A stretch of 64,000 bases of DNA from Nitrosomonas ureae (GCF_900206265.1 NZ_LT907782.1:744001-808000); one strand, 5' to 3'; positions 1 through 9,604 are shown, numbered from the stretch's first letter. A program made the numbers and translations. The notes: generated from the letters alone by a model not told the origin.

Positions 1-2
1 CC

Positions 3-2504
3 CCAAAAAATGAAGCTAATGATTCCCCTGATAATGCTCACGAATTTCTAATATCTCTAATTCATGAGAATGAAGATTTCGCCCATATTAAGAATAATTT
101 ATATCTTTTTGATTGGAGTTACTCAGAGTATTGCTGGAACGACCCAGGTAGTAATCAAGAATGCAATGAATCGGATAAAAACGTCATTGATGCAACGTCA
201 GATAGTTATCCGGAAAAAATTGTACGACCTTTAAAATTTCTTCCACAGCATTCAGAACATTCAAAAGAATTAGTTGAAAAACTAACCGAGGAACTCGTTA
301 GGTATCGAAGAATTAAAGATTTATCTGAGATAGCTATTATTGTTGAACAGGATACGCAATATATACGCGAATTGTCAGAGACATTTTCAAATAAATTCCA
401 ATGCAAAATATTAAATAGTCAAAGCTCAGTTGATGAATGTCATAAGAGCGATCATGCATTAAATTCAGTTAAAAGATTTTCTTATTATAAAGGGTTGGAT
501 GCCTATCAGTATCGATTAGAAAAAGAAGAAAATCGCAAGCCCAAAAAATGGAATGAAGATGGATATTTATCATCTGTGGATATTCGTAACCCATCCTTCG
601 GTCCGGCACAATTTGATTATCTGCAGCGTATAGCAGCGCAAATTAATAATAGCCATAAAACCATCGATATTGAAAAACGTGTTGGTGGAATAAAAGCGGT
701 AGTTATTTTTGGCAGCGATTATTATGACAAGCTGCTCATTCTTCAGGCACTGAGGTCAGAGATGCCAAATATTCTAATTTTAACTACTGATCTGGATGCA
801 AGAATGCTACATCCGCAATATTTTCGCTGGACCAGAAATTTGATTGTTGCTTCATCTTTTGGTTTGCAGCTTCCTCAAAATAAACAAAGTTCTTTTTCTG
901 CTTTTCGTGATAGCCAGCAAACAGAGATTTTTTATAACGTGACACAATTAATAGAGAAATCAAGCATCGCATATTCCTCACCGGTACTTTTTGAAATTGG
1001 TCGGAATAACTATGTACATTTGCCTCAATCATCTGATAAGGCTGAGAGAATTAAAGAAATTCTATCGCAGGAAATGTTTAGCCAAAATCAAAATAAGCAT
1101 CAGTTTTGGTTATTGTCTGGTATAACCTTGGCTTTAATCATCTTACTTTATGGATTTCGACCTAACTCTTTTAAATTATGTAGTTATATAGCAGTTTCTG
1201 CTAGCGTAATCTTTATTATTTATTATCAAGCCATTGAGAAAAATGAAGAGCCGCTGAGTTTCACCGAAGGTATTAGTTTATGGCCTGCAGTATTTATTCA
1301 AATCATTGCGATCGCCTTAGCGCTGTATTTTTATTACAGCGCATACTTTAAATCAGAAAGCATGCTTAAAAGAAACTTTGAGTATCTACAATCTAAATTT
1401 AGTTTAAAAAGTAATTTAAACAACAAAGAACAACGTACAGACACTGAATGGTACTTCTTTATATTTATTACCGTTGTAACATTAATTTTGAGTATATGGA
1501 TTTATGCGTCAAACGATTTTAAACCTGATGGTTATTTAGATTTTTGGGCTTGCGCCACTGTTCTAGCAGTGCTTATAGTCATATATATAGCGTTAGAATA
1601 TAAATTCTTTAAATCCTACTTAATAGCAATCACACATTGGAATGATAAAGCTGAGTGTTATCTTAATAATCCTAAAGTTCCTAAGCTCATTAAATTAGAA
1701 CAGATATGGAATGAATACAATAGACTTGGCCACTGGAAACCGTACCTTATCCGCATCACTCTGATGTGGTTAGTATTTGCATTAATTGAAACCATTCTTT
1801 TTTATTTAGTGCCTTCCTGGCCTCAGTCGGCTCGGGGCAATTTTGCTTTTTATTTAGATTGGTTTATAGGCATAGCCAGTTTCATCGTTATCATGCTTCT
1901 GACGTTTGTTGTGCTGGATACTTACAGACTTAATTACTATTTTATTAGAAAGCTGCGCATACAACATCCTCTGATCGTTGAAGATGTTTACTTAACACGG
2001 ATAAAGGAACCTGATATTTGTGATAAAGCCCAAAAAGAATTAGCAAGGATGAAATATGCCAATCTCACTGCGCCTCATAAGAAACTTGAAGAAATCATCA
2101 CTCTGGTAGCCGGAAGAACGCGCGTAGTGGACGGTCTGATTTATTATCCCTTGATTTGTATTATATTGATGCTATTGGCCAGAATATCTTATTTTGATAA
2201 TCAGGATTTTCCTTATAGCAAAGCAATCAGCTTCGGGGTAAGCATATCCCTGCTCATTTTTACAGGTTTTATGATCCGCTCCGAAGCAGAAAAGCTCAAG
2301 TTTTCAGTTATTAGAAGTGCAGAAAATTTGAAAATAAAATTCAAGAATCAAGCAGCGGATATTGATGCAACCATTGAAAAAATAAGTAACATTAAAAGCG
2401 GCGTTTTCCAGCCCATGTTAGAACAACCTGTGATGAGAGCGCTATTACTGATTTTGGCGTTTATTGGTATTCTTGCGGGAGAATTCTTAAAGATTTTTGG
2501 TTAA
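3..2504 (+). CDS. Large polytopic membrane protein of unknown function, 5' end outside window
   Basis: The reading frame is open from base 3 to the stop at 2502-2504, so the gene begins before the window; a TTG at 372 is just an internal codon. About 833 residues are visible. The first ~365 residues look soluble. They include a hydrophobic strand (EIAIIVEQDTQYIRE) and a later block (GSDYYDKLLILQALR, then LTTDLDARMLHP and NLIVASSFGLQL), which recall the two lobes of a type-1 periplasmic-binding-like fold; this is my impression, not a proven match. The rest carries roughly ten hydrophobic spans from about residue 366 to the C-terminus, with basic and helical loops between them. No enzyme motif is recognisable. 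It is more AT-rich than the ABC operon downstream, and no partner gene is visible because the left neighbour is missing. Confidence 0.85.
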   Translation, partial: PKNEANDSPDNAHEFLISLIHENEDFAHIKNNLYLFDWSYSEYCWNDPGSNQECNESDKNVIDATSDSYPEKIVRPLKFLPQHSEHSKELVEKLTEELVRYRRIKDLSEIAIIVEQDTQYIRELSETFSNKFQCKILNSQSSVDECHKSDHALNSVKRFSYYKGLDAYQYRLEKEENRKPKKWNEDGYLSSVDIRNPSFGPAQFDYLQRIAAQINNSHKTIDIEKRVGGIKAVVIFGSDYYDKLLILQALRSEMPNILILTTDLDARMLHPQYFRWTRNLIVASSFGLQLPQNKQSSFSAFRDSQQTEIFYNVTQLIEKSSIAYSSPVLFEIGRNNYVHLPQSSDKAERIKEILSQEMFSQNQNKHQFWLLSGITLALIILLYGFRPNSFKLCSYIAVSASVIFIIYYQAIEKNEEPLSFTEGISLWPAVFIQIIAIALALYFYYSAYFKSESMLKRNFEYLQSKFSLKSNLNNKEQRTDTEWYFFIFITVVTLILSIWIYASNDFKPDGYLDFWACATVLAVLIVIYIALEYKFFKSYLIAITHWNDKAECYLNNPKVPKLIKLEQIWNEYNRLGHWKPYLIRITLMWLVFALIETILFYLVPSWPQSARGNFAFYLDWFIGIASFIVIMLLTFVVLDTYRLNYYFIRKLRIQHPLIVEDVYLTRIKEPDICDKAQKELARMKYANLTAPHKKLEEIITLVAGRTRVVDGLIYYPLICIILMLLARISYFDNQDFPYSKAISFGVSISLLIFTGFMIRSEAEKLKFSVIRSAENLKIKFKNQAADIDATIEKISNIKSGVFQPMLEQPVMRALLLILAFIGILAGEFLKIFG

Positions 2505-2561
2505 TAAAATACGCATAGGATCATCTTTTCATGTTGCTACTCTCTCCTTAAGCATGCGATC

Positions 2562-2681
2562 TCAAGTTTCTTTGGATTGAAACAGCCCTTTCAGATCGAA
2601 ATGGCATTCCTCATACATCACTGTAACAGACTGTTTGAGCTTGACACCGTAGAATTCTTGTGCAGCTTTATCTTCGACCAA
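2562..2681 (-). other. Possible 39-codon ORF or gene remnant after the MutS-like gene
   Basis: On the minus strand, 5 bases past the MutS-like stop, a TTG-initiated frame of 39 codons runs to a TGA at 2562. Its composition looks protein-like (begins LVEDKAAQEFYGVKLKQSV), with Glu, Lys and Val well spread. No good Shine-Dalgarno sequence is present and an in-frame stop lies directly before the TTG. It may be the tail of a decayed gene. The rest of the 2505-2686 gap shows nothing. Confidence 0.2.
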
Positions 2682-2686
2682 TCATT

Positions 2687-4327
2687 TCAGCTTTCATGAT
2701 TTCCACCCTGTCGTTCCAAATGCGCTTCCACATCCCTCTGACTAAACCCAATCGCACTGGCGACACGATCTGCGTGGCTTACTTTGGAAATGCCTTCAAT
2801 CAGGCGGTGTGTCGGACCTTGCGGCATGAATTCGACTTGCAGGTAGCGGCCAATATTGTCTTTTTGCAGCAGTTCGCACAGTTCGTGATTGTGCGTGACC
2901 AGCAAAGTGCTGGCACCGAGTTTATGGAATCCTTTCAGGATATATTCCGAGATGGTCATTTTTTCTTCAAACGTCGTGCCTTCGGATAATTCATCCAGTA
3001 CCACCAGACTGAGTGGAGTGGCATTAAAGAAAATCTCCTTGGTGCGCTGCAATTCATGGCCGAAGCGCCCCATTGCGGCACTGAGCTGGCCGGGGTCAGG
3101 AACCTGATAATAGAGACGTTCGGCCGGAACCAGTTGCCCTTGCATAGCGGGAATGTAGCAACCGATTTGCCCGAGTAGTTGAATTTGCACCACGGTCTTG
3201 CAATACGCTGTTTTTCCGCCGCTATTCGGGCCAGTGATGATCAACACGCGCCCTGCCCGATCGAGGTGGATATCGTTCGGCACATAATCCGGAATTGACC
3301 GTATCAGTAGCGGATTCCGGGCTTGACTTACAGTTAGGCGGTGCTGCTTCTCATCAAGAATCTGCGGCAATACTTTGTCACCGATAATCGATTGACCATA
3401 GCGGTGAAAAGACAACAATTCATCCAGCATGCCAAGTGCCTCGACCACTTTGGCTAATTCAGGGCTTTCGCGGAATTGCTTGCGCAAGGGGTAAATGATC
3501 GAATCGCGATCGGATACGCCCATCGCCAGCAACAGAATCGGAAACACCGGGACGGTGAGCGCCAAAATGCCATAACCGATGTAAGACACATTGAACTGCG
3601 GCATGAAGTTTTCAAAGAAAAACAGAATACCGTACGAAGCGGCAAAGAAAATCGCTATCGGGATGAGTTTAAATAAGGTGGGCCTGAAGCGCGAAAACAG
3701 ATCGAAGGCCGATTTTTCTTTTTTGCTTTTAAACTTGCTGCCGGAAACATAAACCGGGCCTTTCATCAATGCGTAGGTGCGTGATTGGCAGAAATCACGA
3801 AAAGCATCCAACAGCGTGCGCAAATAAGCAGACTGTGGCTGTGGAACTTGTGCAGCGCCTTCAACCAAATCCACAGCAAATTCGGTGCCGTCTACGTATT
3901 GCCGATAACCATAACCACCGAATTCCAGTTTATCGGTACGGCTGCTTGGATCTTCGGTTGTGAGACCGCCAACAAATTCGCCATATAACAGATATTTCAA
4001 TGATTTTTCTCCGGAAGCCGCTTTGCTCACAAATTTCGTGATTGCATCAAACAATTGCGGATCCGATTCCATCTCAAGCAATGCCATCTGTTTCTGCTGC
4101 AGTATTCCCACATTCTGATTCGGGCGGGCAATGGAACGATACAGCGTCATTCGACCGGCTTCAGTTTGGGTTTGATTGATCGTATGAAACAAGGTCTCTG
4201 CTTCAATCGCTTCAAAGGTTTTCGCATCCAGCGCTTCATAGTCGTTTTCGGCGGGACGGAGAGTCTCCATCGTTGTAGGTTGTTCGGAATCGGATAAGAT
4301 AAATTTCTTGCGCCAAATATCAATCAT
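2687..4327 (-). CDS. MutS-family ATPase with two membrane spans (not mismatch-repair MutS)
   Basis: A 546-residue protein ending in a MutS-type ABC ATPase domain. Walker A is GPNSGGKT near residue 366, the signature-like segment is followed by VVLDELSEGTTFEE (Walker B) near 440, and LLVTHNHEL follows as the H-loop. The N-terminal mismatch-recognition and connector domains of true MutS are absent. Two hydrophobic spans lie mid-protein (around LIPIAIFFAASYGILFFF and YGILALTVPVFPILLLAM), so it is probably membrane-anchored. This architecture matches the bacterial 'MutS-related' ATPases of unknown role. The frame is open up to 4435, but I chose the ATG at 4327 (MIDIWRKK), which keeps the conserved EAETLFHTINQT core and drops an unlikely leader. 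It is transcribed divergently from the ABC efflux operon. Confidence 0.85.
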   Translation of the reverse strand: MIDIWRKKFILSDSEQPTTMETLRPAENDYEALDAKTFEAIEAETLFHTINQTQTEAGRMTLYRSIARPNQNVGILQQKQMALLEMESDPQLFDAITKFVSKAASGEKSLKYLLYGEFVGGLTTEDPSSRTDKLEFGGYGYRQYVDGTEFAVDLVEGAAQVPQPQSAYLRTLLDAFRDFCQSRTYALMKGPVYVSGSKFKSKKEKSAFDLFSRFRPTLFKLIPIAIFFAASYGILFFFENFMPQFNVSYIGYGILALTVPVFPILLLAMGVSDRDSIIYPLRKQFRESPELAKVVEALGMLDELLSFHRYGQSIIGDKVLPQILDEKQHRLTVSQARNPLLIRSIPDYVPNDIHLDRAGRVLIITGPNSGGKTAYCKTVVQIQLLGQIGCYIPAMQGQLVPAERLYYQVPDPGQLSAAMGRFGHELQRTKEIFFNATPLSLVVLDELSEGTTFEEKMTISEYILKGFHKLGASTLLVTHNHELCELLQKDNIGRYLQVEFMPQGPTHRLIEGISKVSHADRVASAIGFSQRDVEAHLERQGGNHES

Positions 4328-4453
4328 ATGGAAAGTTTGTTTAAGGTTTTTTCGGTTTTTATGGGTTGCCAGCAAGCAAGGCTGCCTGAACGTGTAAAAT
4401 ACGCATATTTGCAATGAAACACAACACAATGACATTTCCTGCTCACTCGCACA

Positions 4454-5614
4454 ATGTTTCTTACGATGCGATCTGTTAACAAAGTGCTACGCCTGGTTGT
4501 TTTTATCGCCGTGGCAAGTGCTATTGCGCTTGCAAGCTGGTATTACACCCGGCCAAAACCATTGGAAGTGGATTTGGCCGTCATCACCACAGGCGATGTG
4601 GAAGCCACGATAGTCAACACGCGTGCAGGGACGGTCAAATCCTGCCAGCGATCCAATCTTGCACCCATAACCGGTGGGAAGATTGTAAAAATCCGGGTAA
4701 AAGAAGGTGATCATGTGCAAAAAGGACAGGTTTTGCTGGAGCTATGGAATCAGGATTTAAAAGCGCAGCGCGAACTGGCGCAACGTCAACTCACCATGGC
4801 GCAGGAACGGCGCCGCGAAACCTGCATCCTGGCGGAGAATGCTCAGCGTGAATCAATCCGTACGCAACAGTTGGTGGAACAAGGCTTTGTCAGTTCGCAG
4901 CGGTTCGACGATGCTCATGCCAACGCACGTTCCCGTCAGGCCAGTTGCGAAGCGGCCATTTCCGACATCAAGCGCGCCGAAGCGCAGATCCACGTATCCC
5001 AGGCCGGAATTGACCGCACCATCATCACGGCCCCGTTCTCCGGTGTAATTGGAAAAATTTCCGGTGAGCTGGGTGAATTCACTACGCCCTCACCACCTGG
5101 CATCCCTACCCCGCCGACAATTGATCTGATCGACGACAATTGCCTGTATGTCACCGCGCCAATGGATGAAGTCGATGCGCCCAAAATCAGGGTGGGACAG
5201 GAAGCACGTGTCACGCTCGATGCCATGCCTGAGAAAATATTTCCGGGAAAAATACGACGCATTGCGCCCTATGTCACTGAGATCGAGAAACAGGCACGCA
5301 CCGTGGATATCGAAGTGGATTTTTTGCATATCCCTGCCGATGCTTTGCTGGTGGGTTACAGTGCCGATGTAGAGGTGATCCTTGAACGCAAGGAAAATGT
5401 AGTGCGTATTCCGACGCAGGCCATCCGGCAAAATAATAAAGTCTGGAAGGTGGATGACAATCATCGGTTAGCCGAAGCATCACTGGAAACCGGTTTGAGC
5501 AATTGGAGCTTTACCGAAGTCCGCGGCGGCTTGAAAGCAGGTGATCAAGTTCTGATGTCTTTTGATCAAGACAACATCAAAGCGGGTGTTGCCGTACAAC
5601 CCAAACCGCAATAA
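4454..5614 (+). CDS. Periplasmic adaptor (HlyD/MacA-type) of an ABC efflux system
   Basis: A 386-residue membrane fusion protein. An N-terminal anchor (VLRLVVFIAVASAIALASWYY) is followed by the biotinyl-lipoyl half-motif GGKIVKIRVKEGDHVQKGQVLLEL and a coiled-coil hairpin rich in Gln, Arg and Ala at about residues 95-170. The second lipoyl half follows (ITAPFSGVIGKISGELGEF), then beta-barrel strands. It should bridge the inner-membrane transporter encoded by the next two genes to an outer-membrane channel. It is the first gene of a tight three-gene operon: 2 bases separate it from the ATPase gene. The outer-membrane partner is not in the window. The substrate is unknown; macrolides, peptides or lipids are all possible for this family. 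An alternative ATG lies 12 bases downstream. Confidence 0.92.
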   Translation: MFLTMRSVNKVLRLVVFIAVASAIALASWYYTRPKPLEVDLAVITTGDVEATIVNTRAGTVKSCQRSNLAPITGGKIVKIRVKEGDHVQKGQVLLELWNQDLKAQRELAQRQLTMAQERRRETCILAENAQRESIRTQQLVEQGFVSSQRFDDAHANARSRQASCEAAISDIKRAEAQIHVSQAGIDRTIITAPFSGVIGKISGELGEFTTPSPPGIPTPPTIDLIDDNCLYVTAPMDEVDAPKIRVGQEARVTLDAMPEKIFPGKIRRIAPYVTEIEKQARTVDIEVDFLHIPADALLVGYSADVEVILERKENVVRIPTQAIRQNNKVWKVDDNHRLAEASLETGLSNWSFTEVRGGLKAGDQVLMSFDQDNIKAGVAVQPKPQ

Positions 5615-5616
5615 TC

Positions 5617-6300
5617 ATGATACGCCTGACTGCCATAACGCGTACATTCCATATGGGTGATCAAATGGTTTATGCATTGAATGACATCAATCTGCAAATC
5701 GCTTCAGGAGAGTACGTTTCAATTATGGGGCCTTCCGGCTCGGGAAAATCCACATTGCTGAATATTCTTGGCTTACTCGACAAGCCTGATAGCGGATGTT
5801 ATGAACTGGATGAAAAGCGCGTCACCGATTTATCAGAAACTGAACAGGCACAAATCCGCCGTGAAAAAATCGGCTTTGTTTTTCAATCGTTCCATCTGGT
5901 TCCGCGCTTGACCGCTGCAGAAAATATCGAACTGCCGTTAACGCTCAGCGGCATGCCTTCTGAGCAACGGCAAATACGTGTCAATGAGGCGCTGCAGGCC
6001 TTCGAATTGAAACAGCGCGCGCAACACCGACCGGCAGAGCTTTCTGGTGGCCAGCGCCAGCGTGTGGCGATTGCGCGTGCAACCATCATGCAACCCAGCG
6101 TTATCCTGGCGGATGAGCCTACCGGAAACCTGGACCATCAGATCGGTGCTGAAGTTATGGCACTATTGGAAAATTTGCATCATCGGGGGACCACATTGAT
6201 TGTCGTCACGCACGACCGGGAATTAGGCGCACGTGCGCATCGTCAGATCGGCATGCGAGATGGAAAAATTCTAACGGATCAAGCCGATGACGCTGGTTGA
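5617..6300 (+). CDS. ABC transporter ATP-binding protein (MacB/LolD-type)
   Basis: A 227-residue ABC ATPase. Walker A is GPSGSGKST near residue 39, followed by a Q-loop ([21 protein letters not shown]), the signature [14 protein letters not shown], Walker B ([12 protein letters not shown]) and the H-loop VTHDRE. The DEPTGNLD sequence and short length are typical of ATPases that pair with FtsX/MacB-fold permeases, as the next gene encodes. It starts 2 bases after the adaptor stop and its 3' end overlaps the permease start by 14 bases, so translation is probably coupled. In this family ATP binding drives a mechanotransmission cycle rather than classical transport. Confidence 0.95.
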   Translation: MIRLTAITRTFHMGDQMVYALNDINLQIASGEYVSIMGPSGSGKSTLLNILGLLDKPDSGCYELDEKRVTDLSETEQAQIRREKIGFVFQSFHLVPRLTAAENIELPLTLSGMPSEQRQIRVNEALQAFELKQRAQHRPAELSGGQRQRVAIARATIMQPSVILADEPTGNLDHQIGAEVMALLENLHHRGTTLIVVTHDRELGARAHRQIGMRDGKILTDQADDAG

Positions 6301-7489
6301 CACATTACAAACCTCATTTAAAACAGTGTTGAGCTATCGACTCCGCTCATTGCTGATCGTACTCGCGATGGCTTTAGGGGTAGCCGCGGTAGTGATATTG
6401 ACAGCTTTGGGCGATGGCGCAAGAAATTATGTAATCAATCAGTTCTCTTCCATCGGAACCAATCTGCTGGTGGTGTTACCCGGGCGGGCGGAAACCTCGG
6501 GTTCATTCCTGGGTGCAGTATTAGGTCAAACACCACGTGACCTCACCCTAAAAGATGCGCAATTGATCGGCCGTTTGCCGCAAGTGCGGCGTTATGCACC
6601 GCTCAATGTGGGTGAAGCAGAGCTATCTGCTGCCAATCGCTTGCGCGCTGTGACCGTGCTAGGCAGTAACGCCAATCTGATACCTATCCGGCATATGAAG
6701 CTAGCACAAGGAAATTTCATGGCGCAGGGCACTGAGAGCAATGCCCAAATTGTTCTCGGTGCAAAAATAGCCAATGAATTTTTTCCTCGCACGCAAGCTG
6801 TCGGGCAGCGCATTCGATTAGGCGACAGCCGATTTCTAGTCTCCGGTGTTCTGATGTCGCAGGGTGAAACCATGGGATTCAATACCGATGAAATTGTCAT
6901 TATTCCGATTGACTATGCACAAACCATGTTTAATACGACTTCACTATTCCGCATCCTGATTGAAGCCAAGAGCCATAACGAAATCGAACCCGCAAAACAA
7001 GCAGTGCTAGCAACCATGAAACAAAGTCACGATGGAGAAGAAGATATCACCGTGATTACGCAAGATGCCATTCTCTCGACCTTTGATCGCATTTTGCAAG
7101 CATTGACCATGGCGGTCGCGGGAATTGCCGCGATCAGTCTGATTGTTGCCGGTATTTTAGTGATGAATGTCATGCTGGTTGCGGTCAGCCAACGCACCGC
7201 AGAAATCGGCCTGCTGAAAGCCATCGGAGCAACCTCCGCCGATATCCGCCGCCTGTTCTTTGCCGAAGCGATTTTGTTGTCGATGGTAGGCGCTATTTTA
7301 GGGTTTCTGTTAGGCCAATTCGGCAGCTTGATGCTACGTCTGGCATTACCGCAGCTTCCCGCCTGGCCACCGGCATGGGCAACTATCGCAGGGATTATGG
7401 TCGCATTAATAACCGGAATTCTAGCCAGCATACTGCCTGCCAGTAAAGCAGCTCAACTGGATGCAGTAAATGCACTGGGAAAGAAATAA
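6287..7489 (+). CDS. FtsX/MacB-family ABC permease
   Basis: A 400-residue permease with the MacB plan. An N-terminal helix (SLLIVLAMALGVAAVVILTAL) is followed by a large periplasmic domain of about 220 residues, which contains the typical GTNLLVVLPGR strand. Three C-terminal spans follow (around residues 265-290, 320-345 and 360-385), with the family motif RTAEIGLLKAIGATSADIRR in the loop between them. It completes the adaptor-ATPase-permease unit for tripartite efflux. The ATG lies inside the end of the ATPase gene. No terminator is obvious in the 143 bases after the stop. Confidence 0.94.
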   Translation: MTLVDTLQTSFKTVLSYRLRSLLIVLAMALGVAAVVILTALGDGARNYVINQFSSIGTNLLVVLPGRAETSGSFLGAVLGQTPRDLTLKDAQLIGRLPQVRRYAPLNVGEAELSAANRLRAVTVLGSNANLIPIRHMKLAQGNFMAQGTESNAQIVLGAKIANEFFPRTQAVGQRIRLGDSRFLVSGVLMSQGETMGFNTDEIVIIPIDYAQTMFNTTSLFRILIEAKSHNEIEPAKQAVLATMKQSHDGEEDITVITQDAILSTFDRILQALTMAVAGIAAISLIVAGILVMNVMLVAVSQRTAEIGLLKAIGATSADIRRLFFAEAILLSMVGAILGFLLGQFGSLMLRLALPQLPAWPPAWATIAGIMVALITGILASILPASKAAQLDAVNALGKK

Positions 7490-7632
7490 CTTTAATAGCA
7501 CGTTCCATTTTATTTTTTGTTCGCTGGCAAGCCATCATCCCAAGCTTGTTATCAACCACTCGCAATCCCGACATACTGGCCAGCGAAATTGGATCTGATT
7601 TAATGTGATCCAGTTGTTAATCCTTGTAAAAA

Positions 7633-7827
7633 TCACGGTTTTTCTTTGGTTGATTTACCATTCTCATCAGAAGCATCGGTATCATGTTTTGTAACATCAT
7701 CCGGTCCATAGGCCGACATTTTCGGTCTATCCATCAAATGCCCATCGGGCGTTCTTTTGGGTTCATTACAAGCAGTCAGAACCGAAACTGAAAATAGTCC
7801 GGCTAGAAACAAATATTTTGTCGTCAT
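7633..7827 (-). CDS. Small lipoprotein, 64 residues
   Basis: A short secreted protein with a signal peptide (LFLAGLFSVSV) ending in the lipobox LTAC, so it is likely lipidated at Cys20. The mature part of about 45 residues is polar and rich in Asp, Lys and Thr, with no cysteine and no fold I recognise. A CTCC on the plus strand just upstream gives GGAG, about 9 bases before the ATG. It stands alone between the rightward efflux operon and the rightward DUF1499 gene. A second tiny LTAC lipoprotein lies at 21.4 kb, but the two do not look like close homologues. Confidence 0.7.
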   Translation of the reverse strand: MTTKYLFLAGLFSVSVLTACNEPKRTPDGHLMDRPKMSAYGPDDVTKHDTDASDENGKSTKEKP

Positions 7828-8090
7828 ATTTTTGCTCTCCTATACACAAGTCGTTAGCTTAATCCAATCAAGGTACGGATATGAAATTATTATTCAATAT
7901 TTGAAAATTTTTCGAGAGTAAATTTATCCATATAAAATCCTGGTATGCATGTACTTGCTTTGCTGCGATGGTTTGCAGCCTACTTTGGCTCTTGTAAACG
8001 TAAGAGCAGTGCAAGTATTTTACCAATTTCTGAAATGCAATCGATCGATGGGATACGGCTGCTATAATTCTGAATCAGGGTTAATTCAAG

Positions 8091-8858
8091 ATGATCATAA
8101 AAATGAAAGAACAAATAAAGGAGCGCTCGGAGTTCGCACGTTGGAGTTTCAAGCACGCATGTCTGTCTGCAGCTATTGCTGCTGTCGCTGTCCTGGGATA
8201 TCGTTTTGGCATAATGAACTACCAAGTGGCATTGATAATTCTTATTGGCGGAGCAGCACTTGGCATGATGGCCATACTTTCTGCCGTTGTTAGCATTCTC
8301 GCCATTATCACCTCAGTCGACACTAAAGTAACAGGTATGCTCTCAGCGCTTGCTGGACTGACACTTGGCCTTGCAGTTGCGGCACCCGTTTTTCTCACCA
8401 TTCAAGCGGGATATAAAGTACCCCCTATTCATGATATCACCACTGATCTGCAAAACCCACCTGACTTTGCAGCCATACTTACTTTGCGCACAGCGGAACA
8501 CAATCCGCTAGACCGGAAAACACCCGCTAATCTAACTGAACTTCAGCAAGCGGGATATCCCAATCTTGGTTCTTTGCTGATCAATAAAGATCCGAGTCAA
8601 GTTTTTACCGAGGCTGTCGCGCTCGCCAAAGCGTGTGACTGGGAAATCATAGCAGTCTCTGCCGAGGACGGTATCATCGAAGCAACCGCTACAACCCGGT
8701 TTATGGGTTTTAAGGATGATATTGTGATTCGCGTTTCCGCTAAAGCAAATAAAACGATCGTTGATATGCGCTCCGCCTCTCGTATCGGAATCAGCGATAT
8801 GGGGACCAACGCTACGCGCATTAAAGCGTTCTTGCATGAACTTAACAACGTCAAGTAG
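8091..8858 (+). CDS. DUF1499-family membrane protein
   Basis: A 255-residue protein with three N-terminal membrane spans (about residues 22-40, 45-72 and 80-105). A C-terminal globular DUF1499 domain follows, recognised by the segments ITTDLQNPPDF, AAEHNP-like residues after the third span, IEATATTRFMGFKDDIVIRV and MRSASRIGISDMGTNATRI. Members of this family combine membrane helices with this domain; no biochemical role is established. ATG 8091 is used; a second ATG four codons later is equally possible because neither has a strong Shine-Dalgarno sequence. It stands alone, upstream of the tRNA pair. Confidence 0.85.
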   Translation: MIIKMKEQIKERSEFARWSFKHACLSAAIAAVAVLGYRFGIMNYQVALIILIGGAALGMMAILSAVVSILAIITSVDTKVTGMLSALAGLTLGLAVAAPVFLTIQAGYKVPPIHDITTDLQNPPDFAAILTLRTAEHNPLDRKTPANLTELQQAGYPNLGSLLINKDPSQVFTEAVALAKACDWEIIAVSAEDGIIEATATTRFMGFKDDIVIRVSAKANKTIVDMRSASRIGISDMGTNATRIKAFLHELNNVK

Positions 8859-9088
8859 CAACATAAGAAAATTATAGAGTGAAGTATTCATAATCAATGG
8901 CTCTCGTCAGTACACAACACACTCAGGCTGGTAACATTGAATGCAGATACACGATTTTCTTAATTACTACTCTTAACCTTGGGATTTTGCAGAAACCAAA
9001 ACTAATGTCAGGATAAGTAGAAATCCAGGCCTCACATATTCTAAAACGATACAAATAGTTTCTCAATGGTTTGATAGCCTGTTAAAAA

Positions 9089-9196
9089 TCAGCGTGGATG
9101 AAGTTTGATCTTGACAAGACCTGCCAAATACACCATCATCGCCCCCGCAAAATGAAATTGTAATGATTTGTAGAAAAACAATCGGCCTAGTCGATT
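9089..9196 (-). other. Protein-like 35-codon fragment in the 8859-9311 gap
   Basis: The 450 bases between the DUF1499 gene and tRNA-Arg hold no full gene. One minus-strand stretch ending at the TGA at 9089 has protein-like composition (ends GAMMVYLAGLVKIKLHPR) and stays open for 35 codons. A different frame continues plausibly upstream. It may be the decayed 3' end of a lost gene. The remaining bases are AT-rich with no clear repeat. Confidence 0.15.
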
Positions 9197-9261
9197 TCAG
9201 TTTGAAAGCATCGAAACAGTAGCGAAATGCAACTTCGAATCCCGTGATTGCTTCAATCTGA

Positions 9262-9267
9262 TATAAT
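9262..9267 (+). promoter_or_regulatory. Candidate -10 box for the tRNA-Arg/tRNA-Phe pair
   Basis: A perfect TATAAT lies 45 bases before the mature 5' end of tRNA-Arg, a usual distance for a tRNA promoter with a short leader. No good -35 hexamer sits at 16-18 bases, so the call is tentative. Confidence 0.4.
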
Positions 9268-9311
9268 CCTCCGGTTGCTTAACAAACTGGAAATAATTAG
9301 ATTGTACTTAA

Positions 9312-9388
9312 GCGCCCGTAGCTCAGTTGGATAGAGTACTTGGCTACGAACCAAGGGGTCGTGGGTTCGAATCCTGCCGGGCGCGCCA
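9312..9388 (+). tRNA. tRNA-Arg (anticodon ACG)
   Basis: A 77-nt cloverleaf. The acceptor stem GCGCCCG pairs with CGGGCGC, followed by discriminator G and an encoded CCA. The D-arm reads GCTCAGTTGGATAGAGT, the anticodon stem is CTTGG/CCAAG with loop CTACGAA (ACG at positions 34-36), and the T-arm carries GTTCGAATC. The A34 would be edited to inosine by TadA. tRNA-Phe follows 66 bases later on the same strand, probably co-transcribed. Confidence 0.97.
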
Positions 9389-9454
9389 ATTGATTGAATA
9401 ATCTTATTACAATTCAATATACGGAATTATCTGTTTTCTAGTCATTACTCAAAT

Positions 9455-9536
<82 letters not shown>

Positions 9537-9585
9537 TCAATAAGTTATCAAATAAAACCCTAAGTGCTTTTTGTCTCTTAGGTAT

Positions 9586-9604
9586 CGTGTAAGGCTGGTG
9601 TAAG
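9586..9604 (+). promoter_or_regulatory. Candidate recombinase arm site, left end
   Basis: A 19-bp sequence (CGTGTAAGGCTGGTGTAAG) occurs here and again, identical and in the same orientation, at 18300-18318. Each copy holds two GTGTAAG heptamers spaced 11 bases apart, about one helical turn. It lies 50 bases inside attL. Arm-type sites of P4-like recombinases are short direct repeats at such distances from the core. Confidence 0.6.

Noticed and set aside
206-406. 66-codon reverse ORF
   Set aside because: It is antisense to the large membrane protein, whose frame is open from base 3.
7949-8293. 114-codon plus-strand ORF overlapping the DUF1499 gene
   Set aside because: It overlaps the DUF1499 start in another frame, has no ribosome site and contains cysteine-rich, unlikely sequence.
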